From Prevotella sp. (GTDB taxonomy: Bacteria; Bacteroidota; Bacteroidia; Bacteroidales; Bacteroidaceae), in assembly GCA_017410365.1 (NCBI GenBank), contig JAFQQY010000016.1:1-64000 (forward strand): DNA of 64,000 nucleotides, in the 5' to 3' direction. Of the stretch, positions 40,316-49,913 are shown in pieces. The translations under genes and the position numbers were made by a program. The notes beneath the pieces are model-generated. The model searched no databases and had not been told where the DNA came from. It saw only the letters and a list, made by a program, of their open reading frames with translations. Numbering within the stretch: the stretch's first letter is position 1; each line of letters starts with the position of its first letter.

Positions 40316-42124
40316 ATGGCAAAGGAAATACCATATCTCGACGTCCAAAACCTTTGCAAATCGTTTGGAGCTCAAGTACTGTTCGAGAACCTTAGTTTCA
40401 GCATTGCCGAAGGACAGAAGGTTGGACTGATAGCCAAGAACGGCATCGGCAAGTCTACCCTGCTCTCCATCATCTCGGGCAAGGAAGGCATGGACAAGGG
40501 CGACATCATCTTCAGGCGCGACCTGAAAGTGGCCATACTTGAGCAATCGCCAGTCTTCAATCCCGAGGACTCTGTCTTAGACGCTTGCTTCAACCACAAG
40601 GGCAACGACGAGATGGTGCTAAGGGCAAAGCAGGTACTAACAAGACTGAAGATAAAAGACCTCAACCAACCTATGGGACAGTTGTCTGGCGGACAACAGA
40701 AGCGCGTGGCCTTGGCAAACGTACTGATTACCGAACCAGACCTGCTCATACTAGACGAGCCGACAAACCATCTGGACCTAGACATGATAGAATGGCTTGA
40801 GGGTTATCTGAACAGAGGCAACAAGACACTGCTGATGGTTACCCACGACCGTTTCTTCCTTGACAGGGTGTGTAGCGTAATCCTTGAGATTGACGACAGG
40901 CAGATGTATACCTACAGAGGCAACTACTCTTACTATCTGGAAAAGCGTCAGGAACGCATAGATGCCAAGAGGGCAGAGATAGCAAGGGCAAACAACCTCT
41001 ATCGCACCGAACTGGAATGGATGAGACGCATGCCACAAGCCAGAGGCCACAAGGCAAAGTATAGAGAAGATGCATTCTACGAACTGGAGAAAGTGGCAAA
41101 GCAGCGCATCGAAGACCGACAGATAAGGCTCAAGCAAAGCAACGTCTACATAGGAAGCAAGATATTCGAATGCCAATACATATCAAAGGCATGGTCGGAC
41201 GAGTGTGTGGTGATGAAAGATTTCTACTACAACTTCTCGCGCTTCGAAAAGATGGGCATCGTTGGCAACAACGGCACAGGCAAGTCTACATTCATCAAGA
41301 TGCTGCTCGGACAGGTGCAACCAGACAACGGGCGTATCGTTATCGGCGATACCGTAAGGTTCGGCTATTTCTCACAAGAAGGACTGAAGTTCGATGACTC
41401 GCAGAAGGTGATTGACGTAATAACAGACATCGCCGACTATATAGACTTGGGACAAGGCAGACACATGACTGCATCGCAGTTTTTGCAGCACTTCATGTTC
41501 ACACCTGAGCAACAGCACAACTACGTCTACAAGCTGAGCGGTGGCGAAAAGCGCAAGCTATACCTTTGCACGGTGCTAATGAAGAATCCAAACTTCCTCG
41601 TGCTCGACGAGCCCACCAACGACCTCGACATCGTTACGCTGCAGATACTTGAGGAATACTTGCAAGACTTCCCCGGTTGCGTCATCGTGGTCAGCCATGA
41701 CAGATACTTCATGGACAAGGTTGTCGACCATCTGCTAGTGTTCAAGGGCGATGGCGTGATAAAGGATTTCCCTGGAAATTACACCCAATACCGTTTATAC
41801 GAGGCAAACGACAGCAAGGAAGTCAAGGAGCAAAAGGACAGCAAGACGGCAAAGGAGCAAAAGACACCGGCAGACAACGCTAAAGAAGCATCCAAGAACA
41901 CCACAAAGCGCAAGCTTACCTACAAGGAGAAGAGCGAGTTTGAAAGGTTGGAGAAAGAAATAGCTGCACTAGAAGAAGAGCAGCAACGCATAGAGACGGC
42001 ATTGTGTGGCGGAAGCATCTCAATAGAAGAGATAACGGAGATGAGCAAGAGACTGCCACTGCTGAAAGATGAAATAGACGAAAAGAGCATGAGATGGCTC
42101 GAACTGAGCGAGTATAGCAACTAA
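40316..42124 (+). CDS. ABC-F ATPase (Uup-like)
   Basis: 602 residues, soluble, with two ATP-binding cassettes. Walker A 'AKNGIGKSTL' and 'GNNGTGKSTF', signatures 'LSGGQQKRVALA' and 'LSGGEKRKLYL', Walker B 'LLILDEPTNHLDL' and 'FLVLDEPTNDLDI'. A linker of about 80 residues lies between the cassettes, and a lysine-rich coiled-coil C-terminal domain (about 520-602) follows. The lack of membrane segments and that C-terminal domain match Uup, a ribosome- or DNA-junction-associated protein. A resistance role is less likely. Confidence 0.88.
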   Translation: MAKEIPYLDVQNLCKSFGAQVLFENLSFSIAEGQKVGLIAKNGIGKSTLLSIISGKEGMDKGDIIFRRDLKVAILEQSPVFNPEDSVLDACFNHKGNDEMVLRAKQVLTRLKIKDLNQPMGQLSGGQQKRVALANVLITEPDLLILDEPTNHLDLDMIEWLEGYLNRGNKTLLMVTHDRFFLDRVCSVILEIDDRQMYTYRGNYSYYLEKRQERIDAKRAEIARANNLYRTELEWMRRMPQARGHKAKYREDAFYELEKVAKQRIEDRQIRLKQSNVYIGSKIFECQYISKAWSDECVVMKDFYYNFSRFEKMGIVGNNGTGKSTFIKMLLGQVQPDNGRIVIGDTVRFGYFSQEGLKFDDSQKVIDVITDIADYIDLGQGRHMTASQFLQHFMFTPEQQHNYVYKLSGGEKRKLYLCTVLMKNPNFLVLDEPTNDLDIVTLQILEEYLQDFPGCVIVVSHDRYFMDKVVDHLLVFKGDGVIKDFPGNYTQYRLYEANDSKEVKEQKDSKTAKEQKTPADNAKEASKNTTKRKLTYKEKSEFERLEKEIAALEEEQQRIETALCGGSISIEEITEMSKRLPLLKDEIDEKSMRWLELSEYSN

Positions 42125-42162
42125 GAGAGTGAAACGAACATACGCACACGTAATATAAAGAA

Positions 42163-42783
42163 ATGGAACAACGCTACCCTTCCCTACTCTTAGACAAGGC
42201 CGTAAGCGAACTGTCGCGCCTTCCAAGCATCGGTCGCAAGACAGCTCTCCGACTGGCTCTGCATCTGTTGCGTCAGGATGTTGAAGATGTCGACGATCTG
42301 GCAGATGCCATAAAGAGTCTGAGGCACAACGTGAAGTATTGCCGCATGTGTCACAACATCAGCGACAACGATGTGTGCGAGATATGTTCCGACCCAAGAC
42401 GCGACGCATCTGTGGTATGTGTAGTTGAGAATATCAGAGACGTGATGGCTGTAGAAGCCACGCAACAGTACCATGGCCTTTACCACGTGCTCGGTGGCGT
42501 AATATCGCCAATGGACGGTATCGGCCCTTCCGACATAGAAATAGAGTCGCTGGTTGAGCGCGTAGGCCGCGAACAGATAAGCGAGGTAATACTTGCGCTA
42601 AGTTCTACAATGGAAGGCGACACCACCAACTTCTACATTTTCCGCAAGCTCGCGCATACAGGAGTAAAGATAAGTGTAATAGCACGAGGCATTTCCGTAG
42701 GCGACGAACTCGAATATACCGACGAGGTGACGCTCGGACGCTCAATAATGAACAGAACAGTTTTTGAAGGCAAACAATTATGA
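42163..42783 (+). CDS. recR: Recombination mediator RecR
   Basis: 206 residues: N-terminal helix-hairpin-helix ('[18 protein letters not shown]'), a four-cysteine zinc finger '[19 protein letters not shown]' and a Toprim domain ('[20 protein letters not shown]'). It acts with RecO/RecF to load RecA on gapped DNA. Its TGA overlaps the next start by 4 bp. Confidence 0.96.
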   Translation: MEQRYPSLLLDKAVSELSRLPSIGRKTALRLALHLLRQDVEDVDDLADAIKSLRHNVKYCRMCHNISDNDVCEICSDPRRDASVVCVVENIRDVMAVEATQQYHGLYHVLGGVISPMDGIGPSDIEIESLVERVGREQISEVILALSSTMEGDTTNFYIFRKLAHTGVKISVIARGISVGDELEYTDEVTLGRSIMNRTVFEGKQL

Positions 42784-43208
42784 ACAATACAATCAAGATA
42801 CTCAAGACAATATTCTACTTAGAGCTGGCTGTGGCACTAGCCATAGTAGTCCTATACGAATCAGACGTACTTCCAGCAGGCTGCTTTACCCAGCATAGCA
42901 CATCAGAATTTGTGCTGCTCACGGTGATGGAACTGCTCACGGTGATACTCATCCCGCTGGCACTCCGTCTATTCAAGTTCAAGAAGATAGCAGCTGACCT
43001 GTCCGAGCGAAAGCAAGCAGCACTAGCCAGGTGGGGAACAATCAGAATAGAGATGCTGGCCATGCCACTTTTGGCCAACACTCTGCTCTACTACCTCTAC
43101 ATGTCAACCACCTTTGGCTACATGGCAATCATACTGCTCATCTGCATGGTGTTCATATATCCGAGCAAGGACAAGTGCTACTTTGAAACCAGAGACCAGG
43201 AAGAATGA
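42780..43208 (+). CDS. Integral membrane protein, function unknown
   Basis: 142 residues with about four hydrophobic segments ('[18 protein letters not shown]', '[19 protein letters not shown]', '[20 protein letters not shown]', '[14 protein letters not shown]'). It is translationally coupled by 4-bp overlaps to recR and to the glycosyltransferase. Many Bacteroidales have such a protein here; I know no function. Confidence 0.7.
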   Translation: MNNTIKILKTIFYLELAVALAIVVLYESDVLPAGCFTQHSTSEFVLLTVMELLTVILIPLALRLFKFKKIAADLSERKQAALARWGTIRIEMLAMPLLANTLLYYLYMSTTFGYMAIILLICMVFIYPSKDKCYFETRDQEE

Positions 43209-44392
43209 AACTTACGGTAATCATAGTCAACTACAACGTGAAGTTTTTCGTTGAGCAGTGTCTCGACAGTCTCGAAAGGGCTCTCGATGGCATTGACAGT
43301 GAGGTGTTTGTCGTTGACAACCACTCGTCCGACGGGTCAATAGAATACCTGAAGCCACGCTTCCCTAAGGTCATATTCATAGAAAGCAACCACAATCTGG
43401 GCTTTGCCCGCGCCAACAACATGGCAATCAGACAAGCCGAGGGACAATACGTCTTGTTGCTTAATCCCGACACCTTTGTAGGCGAGCAAACCATCAAGCA
43501 AGCCATCGAGTTCATGGACCAGCATCCAAAGGTAGGTGGCGCGGGTGTCAAAATGTTCAACACCGATGGCACCAAGGCACTAGAATCCAGAAGAGGATTG
43601 CCTACTCCACTCACCTCTTTCTACAAGATGTGCGGACTATGCTCAAAGTTTCCCGAAAGCCGACGTTTCGGCAAGTACTACATGGGCTATCTCAGTTGGG
43701 ACAAACCCGAACGCATCGACATCATCAGCGGAGCTTTCTGTCTCATGCGCAAGGAAGCGCTCGACAAGGCTGGACATCTCGACGAAGACTTCTTCATGTA
43801 CGGCGAAGACATCGACCTCTCATATCGTCTGCTAAAGGCTGGATACGACAACTGGTATCTGCCTCTACCCATACTCCACTACAAGGGCGAGAGCACACAT
43901 AAGAGCTCGTTCCGTTACGTCCACGTGTTCTATCAAGCCATGCTCATCTTCTTCAAGAAGCACTACGGCCACATGCACCTTTGGGTGACACTGCCTATTA
44001 AGGCAGCCATCTACGTGCGCTCGGCTATGGCTTTGGTCAGCATGCTAACCGACAAGGCAAAGAAATCGCTGGGTTTTGTAGACACTAAACGGAAGTTCCG
44101 CAAATACGTTTTCATAGGAACCGACCAAATGCTTGGACAATGCAGACAGATAGCTTATAAAAAAGGTCTAGATGCAACTTTCCATCTGGCAGACGAGAAC
44201 ATTCAGCAACATGGGCATAATGCCCTGCAACTAGATGACAAGAGCCAATTGGTGGTTGTCTACGACCTTCAACTCTTCAGCTATGAGAAGGTGCTAGCCA
44301 TCATGTCTACAAAGCCCGACAAACAAATCACACTGGGCACGTTCAACGCCAACAACGGCATCATAATAACCCATAAGGAAACGCTAAGATGA
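43205..44392 (+). CDS. Family 2 glycosyltransferase
   Basis: 395 residues. The GT-A fold is clear: 'LTVIIVNYNVKFFVEQCLDS', 'VVDNHSSDGS', 'NLGFARANNMAIRQAEGQYV', the DxD-like 'LLNPDT', 'GAFCLMRKEAL' and 'DEDFFMYGEDIDLSYRL'. The type is the rhamnosyl-transferase-like group of envelope polysaccharide synthesis. The C-terminal about 120 residues hold an amphipathic or membrane-adjacent helix and a domain that I cannot assign. It overlaps both neighbours by 4 bp. Confidence 0.88.
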   Translation: MKLTVIIVNYNVKFFVEQCLDSLERALDGIDSEVFVVDNHSSDGSIEYLKPRFPKVIFIESNHNLGFARANNMAIRQAEGQYVLLLNPDTFVGEQTIKQAIEFMDQHPKVGGAGVKMFNTDGTKALESRRGLPTPLTSFYKMCGLCSKFPESRRFGKYYMGYLSWDKPERIDIISGAFCLMRKEALDKAGHLDEDFFMYGEDIDLSYRLLKAGYDNWYLPLPILHYKGESTHKSSFRYVHVFYQAMLIFFKKHYGHMHLWVTLPIKAAIYVRSAMALVSMLTDKAKKSLGFVDTKRKFRKYVFIGTDQMLGQCRQIAYKKGLDATFHLADENIQQHGHNALQLDDKSQLVVVYDLQLFSYEKVLAIMSTKPDKQITLGTFNANNGIIITHKETLR

Positions 44393-44901
44393 ACACAGCC
44401 CCAACTATAAGCCTAAGAGCAATGGAGCCAGAAGATCTGGACCTGCTTTACACTCTTGAGAACTATCAAGAGTTGTGGGAAGTGGGATGCACCAACGTGC
44501 CATTCTCCAGATATGCCCTCACCGACTATCTTGCCAACACGACCTACGACATATACAAGGACCTGCAGGTTCGTCTGATCATAGAGAATGAAGAGCATCG
44601 CGTCGTTGGCATTATAGACCTGACCTGCTTCGACCCCAAGCACCAAAGGGCTGAACTGGGAATCGTCATACTGAAGGACCTACGCCAACAAGGCTACGCC
44701 ACAGCTGCCATTGAGGCCATCAGCACCTATGCCCTTCATACATTACACCTGAATCAGCTCTACGCCATAATCAACGAGACCAACCAAGCATCGCTCAATT
44801 TGTTCAGAAAAGCCGGTTTTACCGATGATACAACACTCCGCAACTGGCTATACGACGGCAAAAACTACCATAATGCTATAGTAGCACAAAAATTTTTATA
44901 A
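44389..44901 (+). CDS. GNAT-family N-acetyltransferase
   Basis: 170 residues of RimJ/RimL/SpeG type: 'ISLRAMEPEDLDLLYTLENY' at the start, acetyl-CoA loop 'ILKDLRQQGYATAAIEAIST' and 'INETNQASLNLFRKAGF'. It may acetylate a polyamine, an antibiotic or a protein N-terminus; sequence alone does not decide. It is the last gene of the recR operon. Confidence 0.85.
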   Translation: MNTAPTISLRAMEPEDLDLLYTLENYQELWEVGCTNVPFSRYALTDYLANTTYDIYKDLQVRLIIENEEHRVVGIIDLTCFDPKHQRAELGIVILKDLRQQGYATAAIEAISTYALHTLHLNQLYAIINETNQASLNLFRKAGFTDDTTLRNWLYDGKNYHNAIVAQKFL

Positions 44902-44917
44902 AAAAGTCGATAAAAAC

Positions 44918-44948
44918 TTTGCATATTCAGAAAATATGTGTACCTTTG
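44918..44948 (+). promoter_or_regulatory. tRNA-Asp promoter
   Basis: TTTG at 44918-44921 and TACCTTTG at 44941-44948 with a 19-bp spacer, perfect consensus, 23 bp before the tRNA. Confidence 0.75.
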
Positions 44949-44971
44949 CACCCGCAATCAGAAATAAGATT

Positions 44972-45045
44972 GGTGCGTTAGTTCAGTTGGTTAGAATGCC
45001 TGCCTGTCACGCAGGAGGTCACGGGTTCGAGTCCCGTACGCACCG
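44972..45045 (+). tRNA. tRNA-Asp (anticodon GTC)
   Basis: Cloverleaf by eye: acceptor GGTGCGT (44972-44978) with ACGCACC (45038-45044) and discriminator G. The anticodon arm CTGC-CTGTCAC-GCAG gives anticodon GTC, and the T arm is ACGGG-TTCGAGT-CCCGT. CCA is not encoded. 74 nt. Confidence 0.97.
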
Positions 45046-45052
45046 CTTAAGA

Positions 45053-45077
45053 AGTCTGCAACAGCAGGCTTTTTTTG
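45053..45077 (+). terminator. Terminator after tRNA-Asp
   Basis: AGTCTGC (45053-45059) pairs with GCAGGCT (45064-45070), loop AACA, followed by seven or more T. Confidence 0.85.
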
Positions 45078-45204
45078 TTTATCGCCTTTACTACTCTACT
45101 CACAGCAAAACAATCATTACCATCATGAAACTACTATTCAAGAATGCACTCAGGTATGAGAGTAGAGAAAGAGAGGATGAAAAATGAAAAAGGAGGATGA
45201 GAAA

Positions 45205-45234
45205 CAAAAAAGGGGGAGTTGCTTCGTCTCCCCC
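45205..45234 (-). terminator. Terminator of the leu operon
   Basis: On the minus strand GGGGGAG (45234-45228) pairs with CTCCCCC (45218-45212), followed by a run of T (A tract at 45206-45211 on the plus strand). It lies just after the leuB stop. Confidence 0.85.
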
Positions 45235-45245
45235 AATATATAAAA

Positions 45246-46307
45246 TTACTTCTTGCTTATATAGTCGACAATCCAAGCGCCGACCTCCTTTGTACCGAAC
45301 TTGCCGGCACCTTCAACCTGAATTTCGGGCGTGCGGACATTAGCATCAAGAGATGCATCGACAGCCTCACGGATAAGTGCTCCCTCTGCCTTGAGGTCAA
45401 AATACTCAAACAACATAGCCACAGAAAGAATCTGAGCCAAAGGATTGGCAATGTTCAAGCCCTTAGCTTGTGGCCAGCTGCCGTGGATTGGTTCAAATAC
45501 AGGTGTGCTCTCGCCTGTTGATGCAGATGGGAGCAAGCCCATAGAACCGCTTATTACAGAACCCTCGTCGGTAAGGATGTCGCCGAAGGTATTTTCCGTT
45601 ACCATCACGTCGAAGAATGTAGGTTCCTGAATCATGCGCATAGCAGCATTATCCACATACATATAATCGGTATTAACCTCTGGATAGTTTGGAGCCATCT
45701 CCTGAGCTATCTGACGCCACAGGCGACTAGATGCCAAGACGTTTGCCTTATCAACCACTGTGAGATGCTTGTTGCGCTTCATGGCATACTCGAAGCCAAC
45801 CTTCAGAATGCGCTCTATCTCAGGGCGTGTGTAGTAATTGGTATCATACGCCTTGTCATTGTCTTGATATTTCTCGCCGAAGTACATGCCACCTGTCAAC
45901 TCGCGAATACAGATGAAGTCAGCATTCTCAACAAGTTCTGCACGCAGCGGTGACTTGTGGATAAGACACTTGAAAGTCTGCACAGGACGGATATTTGCAA
46001 ACAGGCCAAGTTTCTTGCGCATAGCAAGAAGTCCCTGCTCTGGACGAACCTTTGCCGTTGGGTCATTGTCGAACTTTGGGTCACCCACTGATGCGAAAAG
46101 AACGGCATCAGCTTCCTTGCATATCTGGAATGTCTCTTCAGGGAATGGGTCACCCACCTCATCGATAGCATGAGCTCCGCACAATGCCTGTTTGTACTCC
46201 ACTTCGTGGCCGAACTTGCTTGCCACGGCATTCATTACGGCTACGCCCTGTTCCATGATTTCAGGTCCGATGCCATCGCCAGGCAAAACTGCTATTTTCA
46301 GTTTCAT
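45246..46307 (-). CDS. leuB: 3-isopropylmalate dehydrogenase
   Basis: 353 residues; oxidatively decarboxylates 3-isopropylmalate with NAD. Motifs: '[15 protein letters not shown]' at the start, '[19 protein letters not shown]', the catalytic Lys/Asp regions ('[16 protein letters not shown]', 'DNAAMRMI') and '[20 protein letters not shown]', then NAD-binding '[20 protein letters not shown]'. It is the last gene of the leu operon, 15 bp after the leuA-like gene. Confidence 0.97.
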   Translation of the reverse strand: MKLKIAVLPGDGIGPEIMEQGVAVMNAVASKFGHEVEYKQALCGAHAIDEVGDPFPEETFQICKEADAVLFASVGDPKFDNDPTAKVRPEQGLLAMRKKLGLFANIRPVQTFKCLIHKSPLRAELVENADFICIRELTGGMYFGEKYQDNDKAYDTNYYTRPEIERILKVGFEYAMKRNKHLTVVDKANVLASSRLWRQIAQEMAPNYPEVNTDYMYVDNAAMRMIQEPTFFDVMVTENTFGDILTDEGSVISGSMGLLPSASTGESTPVFEPIHGSWPQAKGLNIANPLAQILSVAMLFEYFDLKAEGALIREAVDASLDANVRTPEIQVEGAGKFGTKEVGAWIVDYISKK

Positions 46308-46322
46308 AATTCTATTATTGTT

Positions 46323-47855
46323 TTATTGATTAATACTTTCCTCTATAATATTAAGCATCTTGAACGTGGCCTTAATAGCCGCCTCAGTCTGGTCGGCATC
46401 GAGTCCGCGTGTCTTGAACAGTTTGTCGCCATTGCGCCATGTGATGACGGTCTGCACCAAAGCATCGGTACGTCCGCCCGGTGGTATGCTTACGGCGTAG
46501 TTGGTGAGCACGGGGAAAGAACGACCGAGTTCGTCTTTATAAATCTTTCTAAGCGCCTTTACAAAGGCATCGTACTGACCGTCACCTGTCGAGTCGGTTT
46601 CATATTGGTTACCATTTATTTCTACCTTGACGCTGGCTATTGGTTTGAGACCGTAGGCCAACGATACCATGTAACTAACCAATTTTACGCGCTCATCGGG
46701 TACAGCATGCTTGAGCACGTCGCTGACAATGAACGGCAGGTCTTCGGGCGTAACAATCTCCTTTCGGTCACCAAGTTCGGTAATACGTCGTGTGACGCGA
46801 CTGGTCTGTTCTGGTGTAAGTTCAAGACCCAGTTCCTGTAGATTACGTGCAATATTAGCCTTGCCACTAGTCTTGCCCAAGGCATATTCGCGCTTGCGTC
46901 CGAAACGTTCGGGCACGAGTTCATTGCAATATAGGTTGTTCTTATTGTCTCCATCTGCATGTACGCCAGCCACTTGTGTGAACACGTTCTCGCCTACGAT
47001 TGGCTGATTTGGTGCCACGGCAATGCTCGAATAGCCTTCTACCAATCGGCTGATGTCATTGAGTTTATTCTCACAAATGCCTGTATTGGCGTGGAAATGG
47101 TCTTTCAATATTGCCTGCACACTGGCCAATGGGGCGTTTCCGCATCGCTCACCCAGTCCATTGACCGTAACATGTAATCCACGTGCACCACTAAACACGG
47201 CTGCCAACGAGTTGCTTACTGCAAGGTCATAGTCGTTGTGGGCATGGAAATCGAAGTGCAGTTGCGGATAGCGCTTTATCATCTTGCGGAAAAACTCAAG
47301 CACCTGTAAAGGATTCATGATGCCGAGTGTATCGGGCAACATAAAACGCTTAATGCCAGTATCGCTGAGGGCATCTACAAGTTGGAAGACATAGTCTGGC
47401 GAGTCCTTCATGCCATTACTCCAATCTTCAAGATAGATATTGACAGCGATGTCCTTGCTTTGAGCGTAGTAGATAGATGTAAGTATGTCGGCTATGTGTT
47501 CACCCGGTGTTTTCTTGAGTTGGTGCTGGCAATGCTTCAGCGAGCCTTTAGCCAAAAGATTAATGGTCTTGCAACCACAATCGTCAATCCAGTCTATTGA
47601 TTGCTCACCATCGACAAATCCCAACACCTCTACCCTATCCAACTTGCCTATCTGCTTGGCGTAGCGACAAATCATCTTTACAGCTTCCTTCTCACCGTCT
47701 GAAACGCGTGCCGAGGCTACTTCTATACGGTCTACATTGACTTCGTTTAGCAGCATACGGGCAATCATAAGTTTCTCATGCGGCAGAAAAGAGACTCCAC
47801 TGGTCTGTTCTCCGTCGCGCAAGGTGCAGTCCATTATTTCAATGTACGACTGCAT
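46323..47855 (-). CDS. Second 2-isopropylmalate/citramalate synthase-like enzyme
   Basis: About 510 residues from the ATG at 47855, which I prefer because an upstream ATG at 47891 lies inside leuD. HMGL-type barrel: 'IMDCTLRDGEQTSGVSF', 'DFHAHNDYDLAVSNSLAAVF', 'VNGLGERCGNAPL'. A C-terminal LeuA dimer/regulatory domain follows ('VKVEINGNQYETDSTGDGQY'). It differs markedly from the leuA at 49914-51416, and its insertion between leuD and leuB suggests a distinct acyl-CoA substrate. Citramalate synthase (pyruvate-derived, toward isoleucine) is one candidate and an alternative isopropylmalate synthase is another. The sequence does not let me decide. Confidence 0.8.
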   Translation of the reverse strand: MQSYIEIMDCTLRDGEQTSGVSFLPHEKLMIARMLLNEVNVDRIEVASARVSDGEKEAVKMICRYAKQIGKLDRVEVLGFVDGEQSIDWIDDCGCKTINLLAKGSLKHCQHQLKKTPGEHIADILTSIYYAQSKDIAVNIYLEDWSNGMKDSPDYVFQLVDALSDTGIKRFMLPDTLGIMNPLQVLEFFRKMIKRYPQLHFDFHAHNDYDLAVSNSLAAVFSGARGLHVTVNGLGERCGNAPLASVQAILKDHFHANTGICENKLNDISRLVEGYSSIAVAPNQPIVGENVFTQVAGVHADGDNKNNLYCNELVPERFGRKREYALGKTSGKANIARNLQELGLELTPEQTSRVTRRITELGDRKEIVTPEDLPFIVSDVLKHAVPDERVKLVSYMVSLAYGLKPIASVKVEINGNQYETDSTGDGQYDAFVKALRKIYKDELGRSFPVLTNYAVSIPPGGRTDALVQTVITWRNGDKLFKTRGLDADQTEAAIKATFKMLNIIEESINQ

Positions 47856-47869
47856 GCGGTTGCCTGGTG

Positions 47870-48466
47870 TTACTTGTTCGCCTGTTCCCATTGTTCAATC
47901 TTACCCTTGTTTTCAACTAAGAAGTCAATGTCGTCAAGGGCGTTCATCAAGCAATATTTCTTATAGCCGTTTATCTCGAATTTCTCGCTCTTACCTGTAG
48001 AAAGATTGGTTACAGTCTGATTAGGTAAATCTACCGTGACTTGTGTCTTGGGGTCAGCGTTGATTGATGCGAACAATTCTGCAAGGAATACCTCGCTTAC
48101 CACTACAGGCAGCACAAAATTGTTCAGTTCATTGTTCTTGTGTATGTCAGCAAAGAAACTGCTTATGACAACTCTGAATCCGTAACCGGCAATGGCCCAT
48201 GCAGCATGCTCACGACTGGAACCAGAACCGAAGTTCTTACCAGCAACGAGAATGCAACCACCATAGGTTGGATTGTTCAGCACGAAGTCCTTATTGAGCG
48301 AACCGTCAGGATTGTAACGCCAGTCGCGGAATAGGTTGTCACCGAAGAAACTCTCTTCGCGTGTTGTTGCCTTGAGGAATCTAGCAGGTATTATCTGGTC
48401 TGTGTCAACATTTTCCAATGGCAATGGGACACATGTACTCGTAATAGTATCAAACTTTTGCTTCAT
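47870..48466 (-). CDS. leuD: 3-isopropylmalate dehydratase, small subunit
   Basis: 198 residues with the swivelling-domain signatures 'PLPLENVDTDQIIPARFLKA' and 'ILVAGKNFGSGSSREHAAWA'. It joins LeuC to isomerise 2- to 3-isopropylmalate. It lies 46 bp after leuC. The same enzyme can serve citramalate, which fits the extra synthase next door. Confidence 0.96.
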   Translation of the reverse strand: MKQKFDTITSTCVPLPLENVDTDQIIPARFLKATTREESFFGDNLFRDWRYNPDGSLNKDFVLNNPTYGGCILVAGKNFGSGSSREHAAWAIAGYGFRVVISSFFADIHKNNELNNFVLPVVVSEVFLAELFASINADPKTQVTVDLPNQTVTNLSTGKSEKFEINGYKKYCLMNALDDIDFLVENKGKIEQWEQANK

Positions 48467-48512
48467 GACAATTACTATTATATGTCGTTCAAATAAATGT
48501 TTCTAAATATGA

Positions 48513-49907
48513 TTAAATCAGTTTACGCGGGTCGGTAATGACTCCTGTAACAGCAGCAGCCGCTGCTACGAGCGGTGAAGCAAGAACTGTACGAGCGCCC
48601 GGTCCCTGACGTCCTTCGAAATTACGGTTGGATGTTGACACAGAGAGTTTTCCTGCAGGTATCTTGTCGTCGTTCATGGCCAAGCAGGCAGAACAACCAG
48701 GCTGGCGGATTTCAAAACCGGCAGATTCAAGTATCTTGTCGAGACCTTCCTGACGTATCTGTGCATCTACCATCCATGAACCAGGCACAAGCCATGCCAC
48801 GATGTCTGCTGCCTTTTGGCGCCCCTTGACTATTGAGGCAAAGGCACGGAAGTCCTCTATACGGCCATTAGTACATGCACCGAGGAAAACGTAGTCAACC
48901 TTCTTGCCAAGCATTTGCTCACCTGGTTTGAAACCCATATAGTCTAATGACTTGATATATGATTGGCGACCAGCCTCGTCGATAGTGTCGAGCGACGGAA
49001 TGCCCTCCGTAATGCCCATGCCCATACCAGGATTGGTTCCATAAGTAACCATTGGTTCTATATCTTCAGCATTGAAAGTCAGTTCCTTGTCGAACACAGC
49101 ATCCTCACCACTCTTGAGCAGCTTCCACTGCTCTACTGCCTTATCCCAATCTTCACCCTTTGGAGCGTACTCGCGACCCTTGATATATTCGAAAGTAACA
49201 TCATCGGGAGCTATGAATCCGCCTCGTGCTCCCATCTCAATAGAGAGATTACAGAGTGTCAGACGACCTTCCATCGAGAGGTTGCGAACAGCTTCGCCTG
49301 CATACTCAATGAAATAGCCAGTACCGCCAGAGGTGGTCAGTTTTGACATGAGATAGAGCGCTACGTCTTTAGCAGTAACACCCTTGCCCAACTTACCTTC
49401 TATGTTTATGCGCATTGACTTTGGCTTCTGCTGAAGTATGCACTGAGAAGCCATAACCATCTCAACCTCAGAGGTTCCGATGCCGAAAGCTACAGCTCCC
49501 ATGGCTCCGTGAGTAGAAGTATGTGAGTCACCACAGACAATAGTCATACCCGGCAGAGAAAGACCGCGCTCTGGACCAACCACATGGATGATACCGTTAC
49601 GCTTATCCATCATACCAAAATGCATCAGACCAAAGTCTGAAGCGTTCTTTGCCAATGTATCTACCTGAGTTTTACTTATAGGGTCTTCTATCGGTTTGTC
49701 CTGATCGTGGGTAGGTGTATTATGGTCTGGCATGCAGAATATCTGGTCCGGACGGAAACACTTTAAACCACGGGCACGCATGCCTTCAAAAGCCTGAGGA
49801 CTGGTCACTTCATGGCAATAAAGCCTGTCGATATATAGTTGAGTGGGACCGTCTTCTACGTTCTGAACCACGTGTGAATCCCAAATCTTGTCAAAAAGAG
49901 TATTCAT
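48513..49907 (-). CDS. leuC: 3-isopropylmalate dehydratase, large subunit
   Basis: 464 residues, aconitase family, [4Fe-4S] enzyme. Cluster cysteines are visible in '[13 protein letters not shown]' and '[10 protein letters not shown]', with the substrate motifs '[20 protein letters not shown]' and 'DEAGRQ' typical of LeuC. It lies 6 bp after leuA. Confidence 0.96.
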   Translation of the reverse strand: MNTLFDKIWDSHVVQNVEDGPTQLYIDRLYCHEVTSPQAFEGMRARGLKCFRPDQIFCMPDHNTPTHDQDKPIEDPISKTQVDTLAKNASDFGLMHFGMMDKRNGIIHVVGPERGLSLPGMTIVCGDSHTSTHGAMGAVAFGIGTSEVEMVMASQCILQQKPKSMRINIEGKLGKGVTAKDVALYLMSKLTTSGGTGYFIEYAGEAVRNLSMEGRLTLCNLSIEMGARGGFIAPDDVTFEYIKGREYAPKGEDWDKAVEQWKLLKSGEDAVFDKELTFNAEDIEPMVTYGTNPGMGMGITEGIPSLDTIDEAGRQSYIKSLDYMGFKPGEQMLGKKVDYVFLGACTNGRIEDFRAFASIVKGRQKAADIVAWLVPGSWMVDAQIRQEGLDKILESAGFEIRQPGCSACLAMNDDKIPAGKLSVSTSNRNFEGRQGPGARTVLASPLVAAAAAVTGVITDPRKLI

Positions 49908-49913
49908 ATTTCT

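Noticed and set aside
44936-45187. 83-residue protein over the tRNA
   Set aside because: The frame is read across the tRNA-Asp gene and its terminator.
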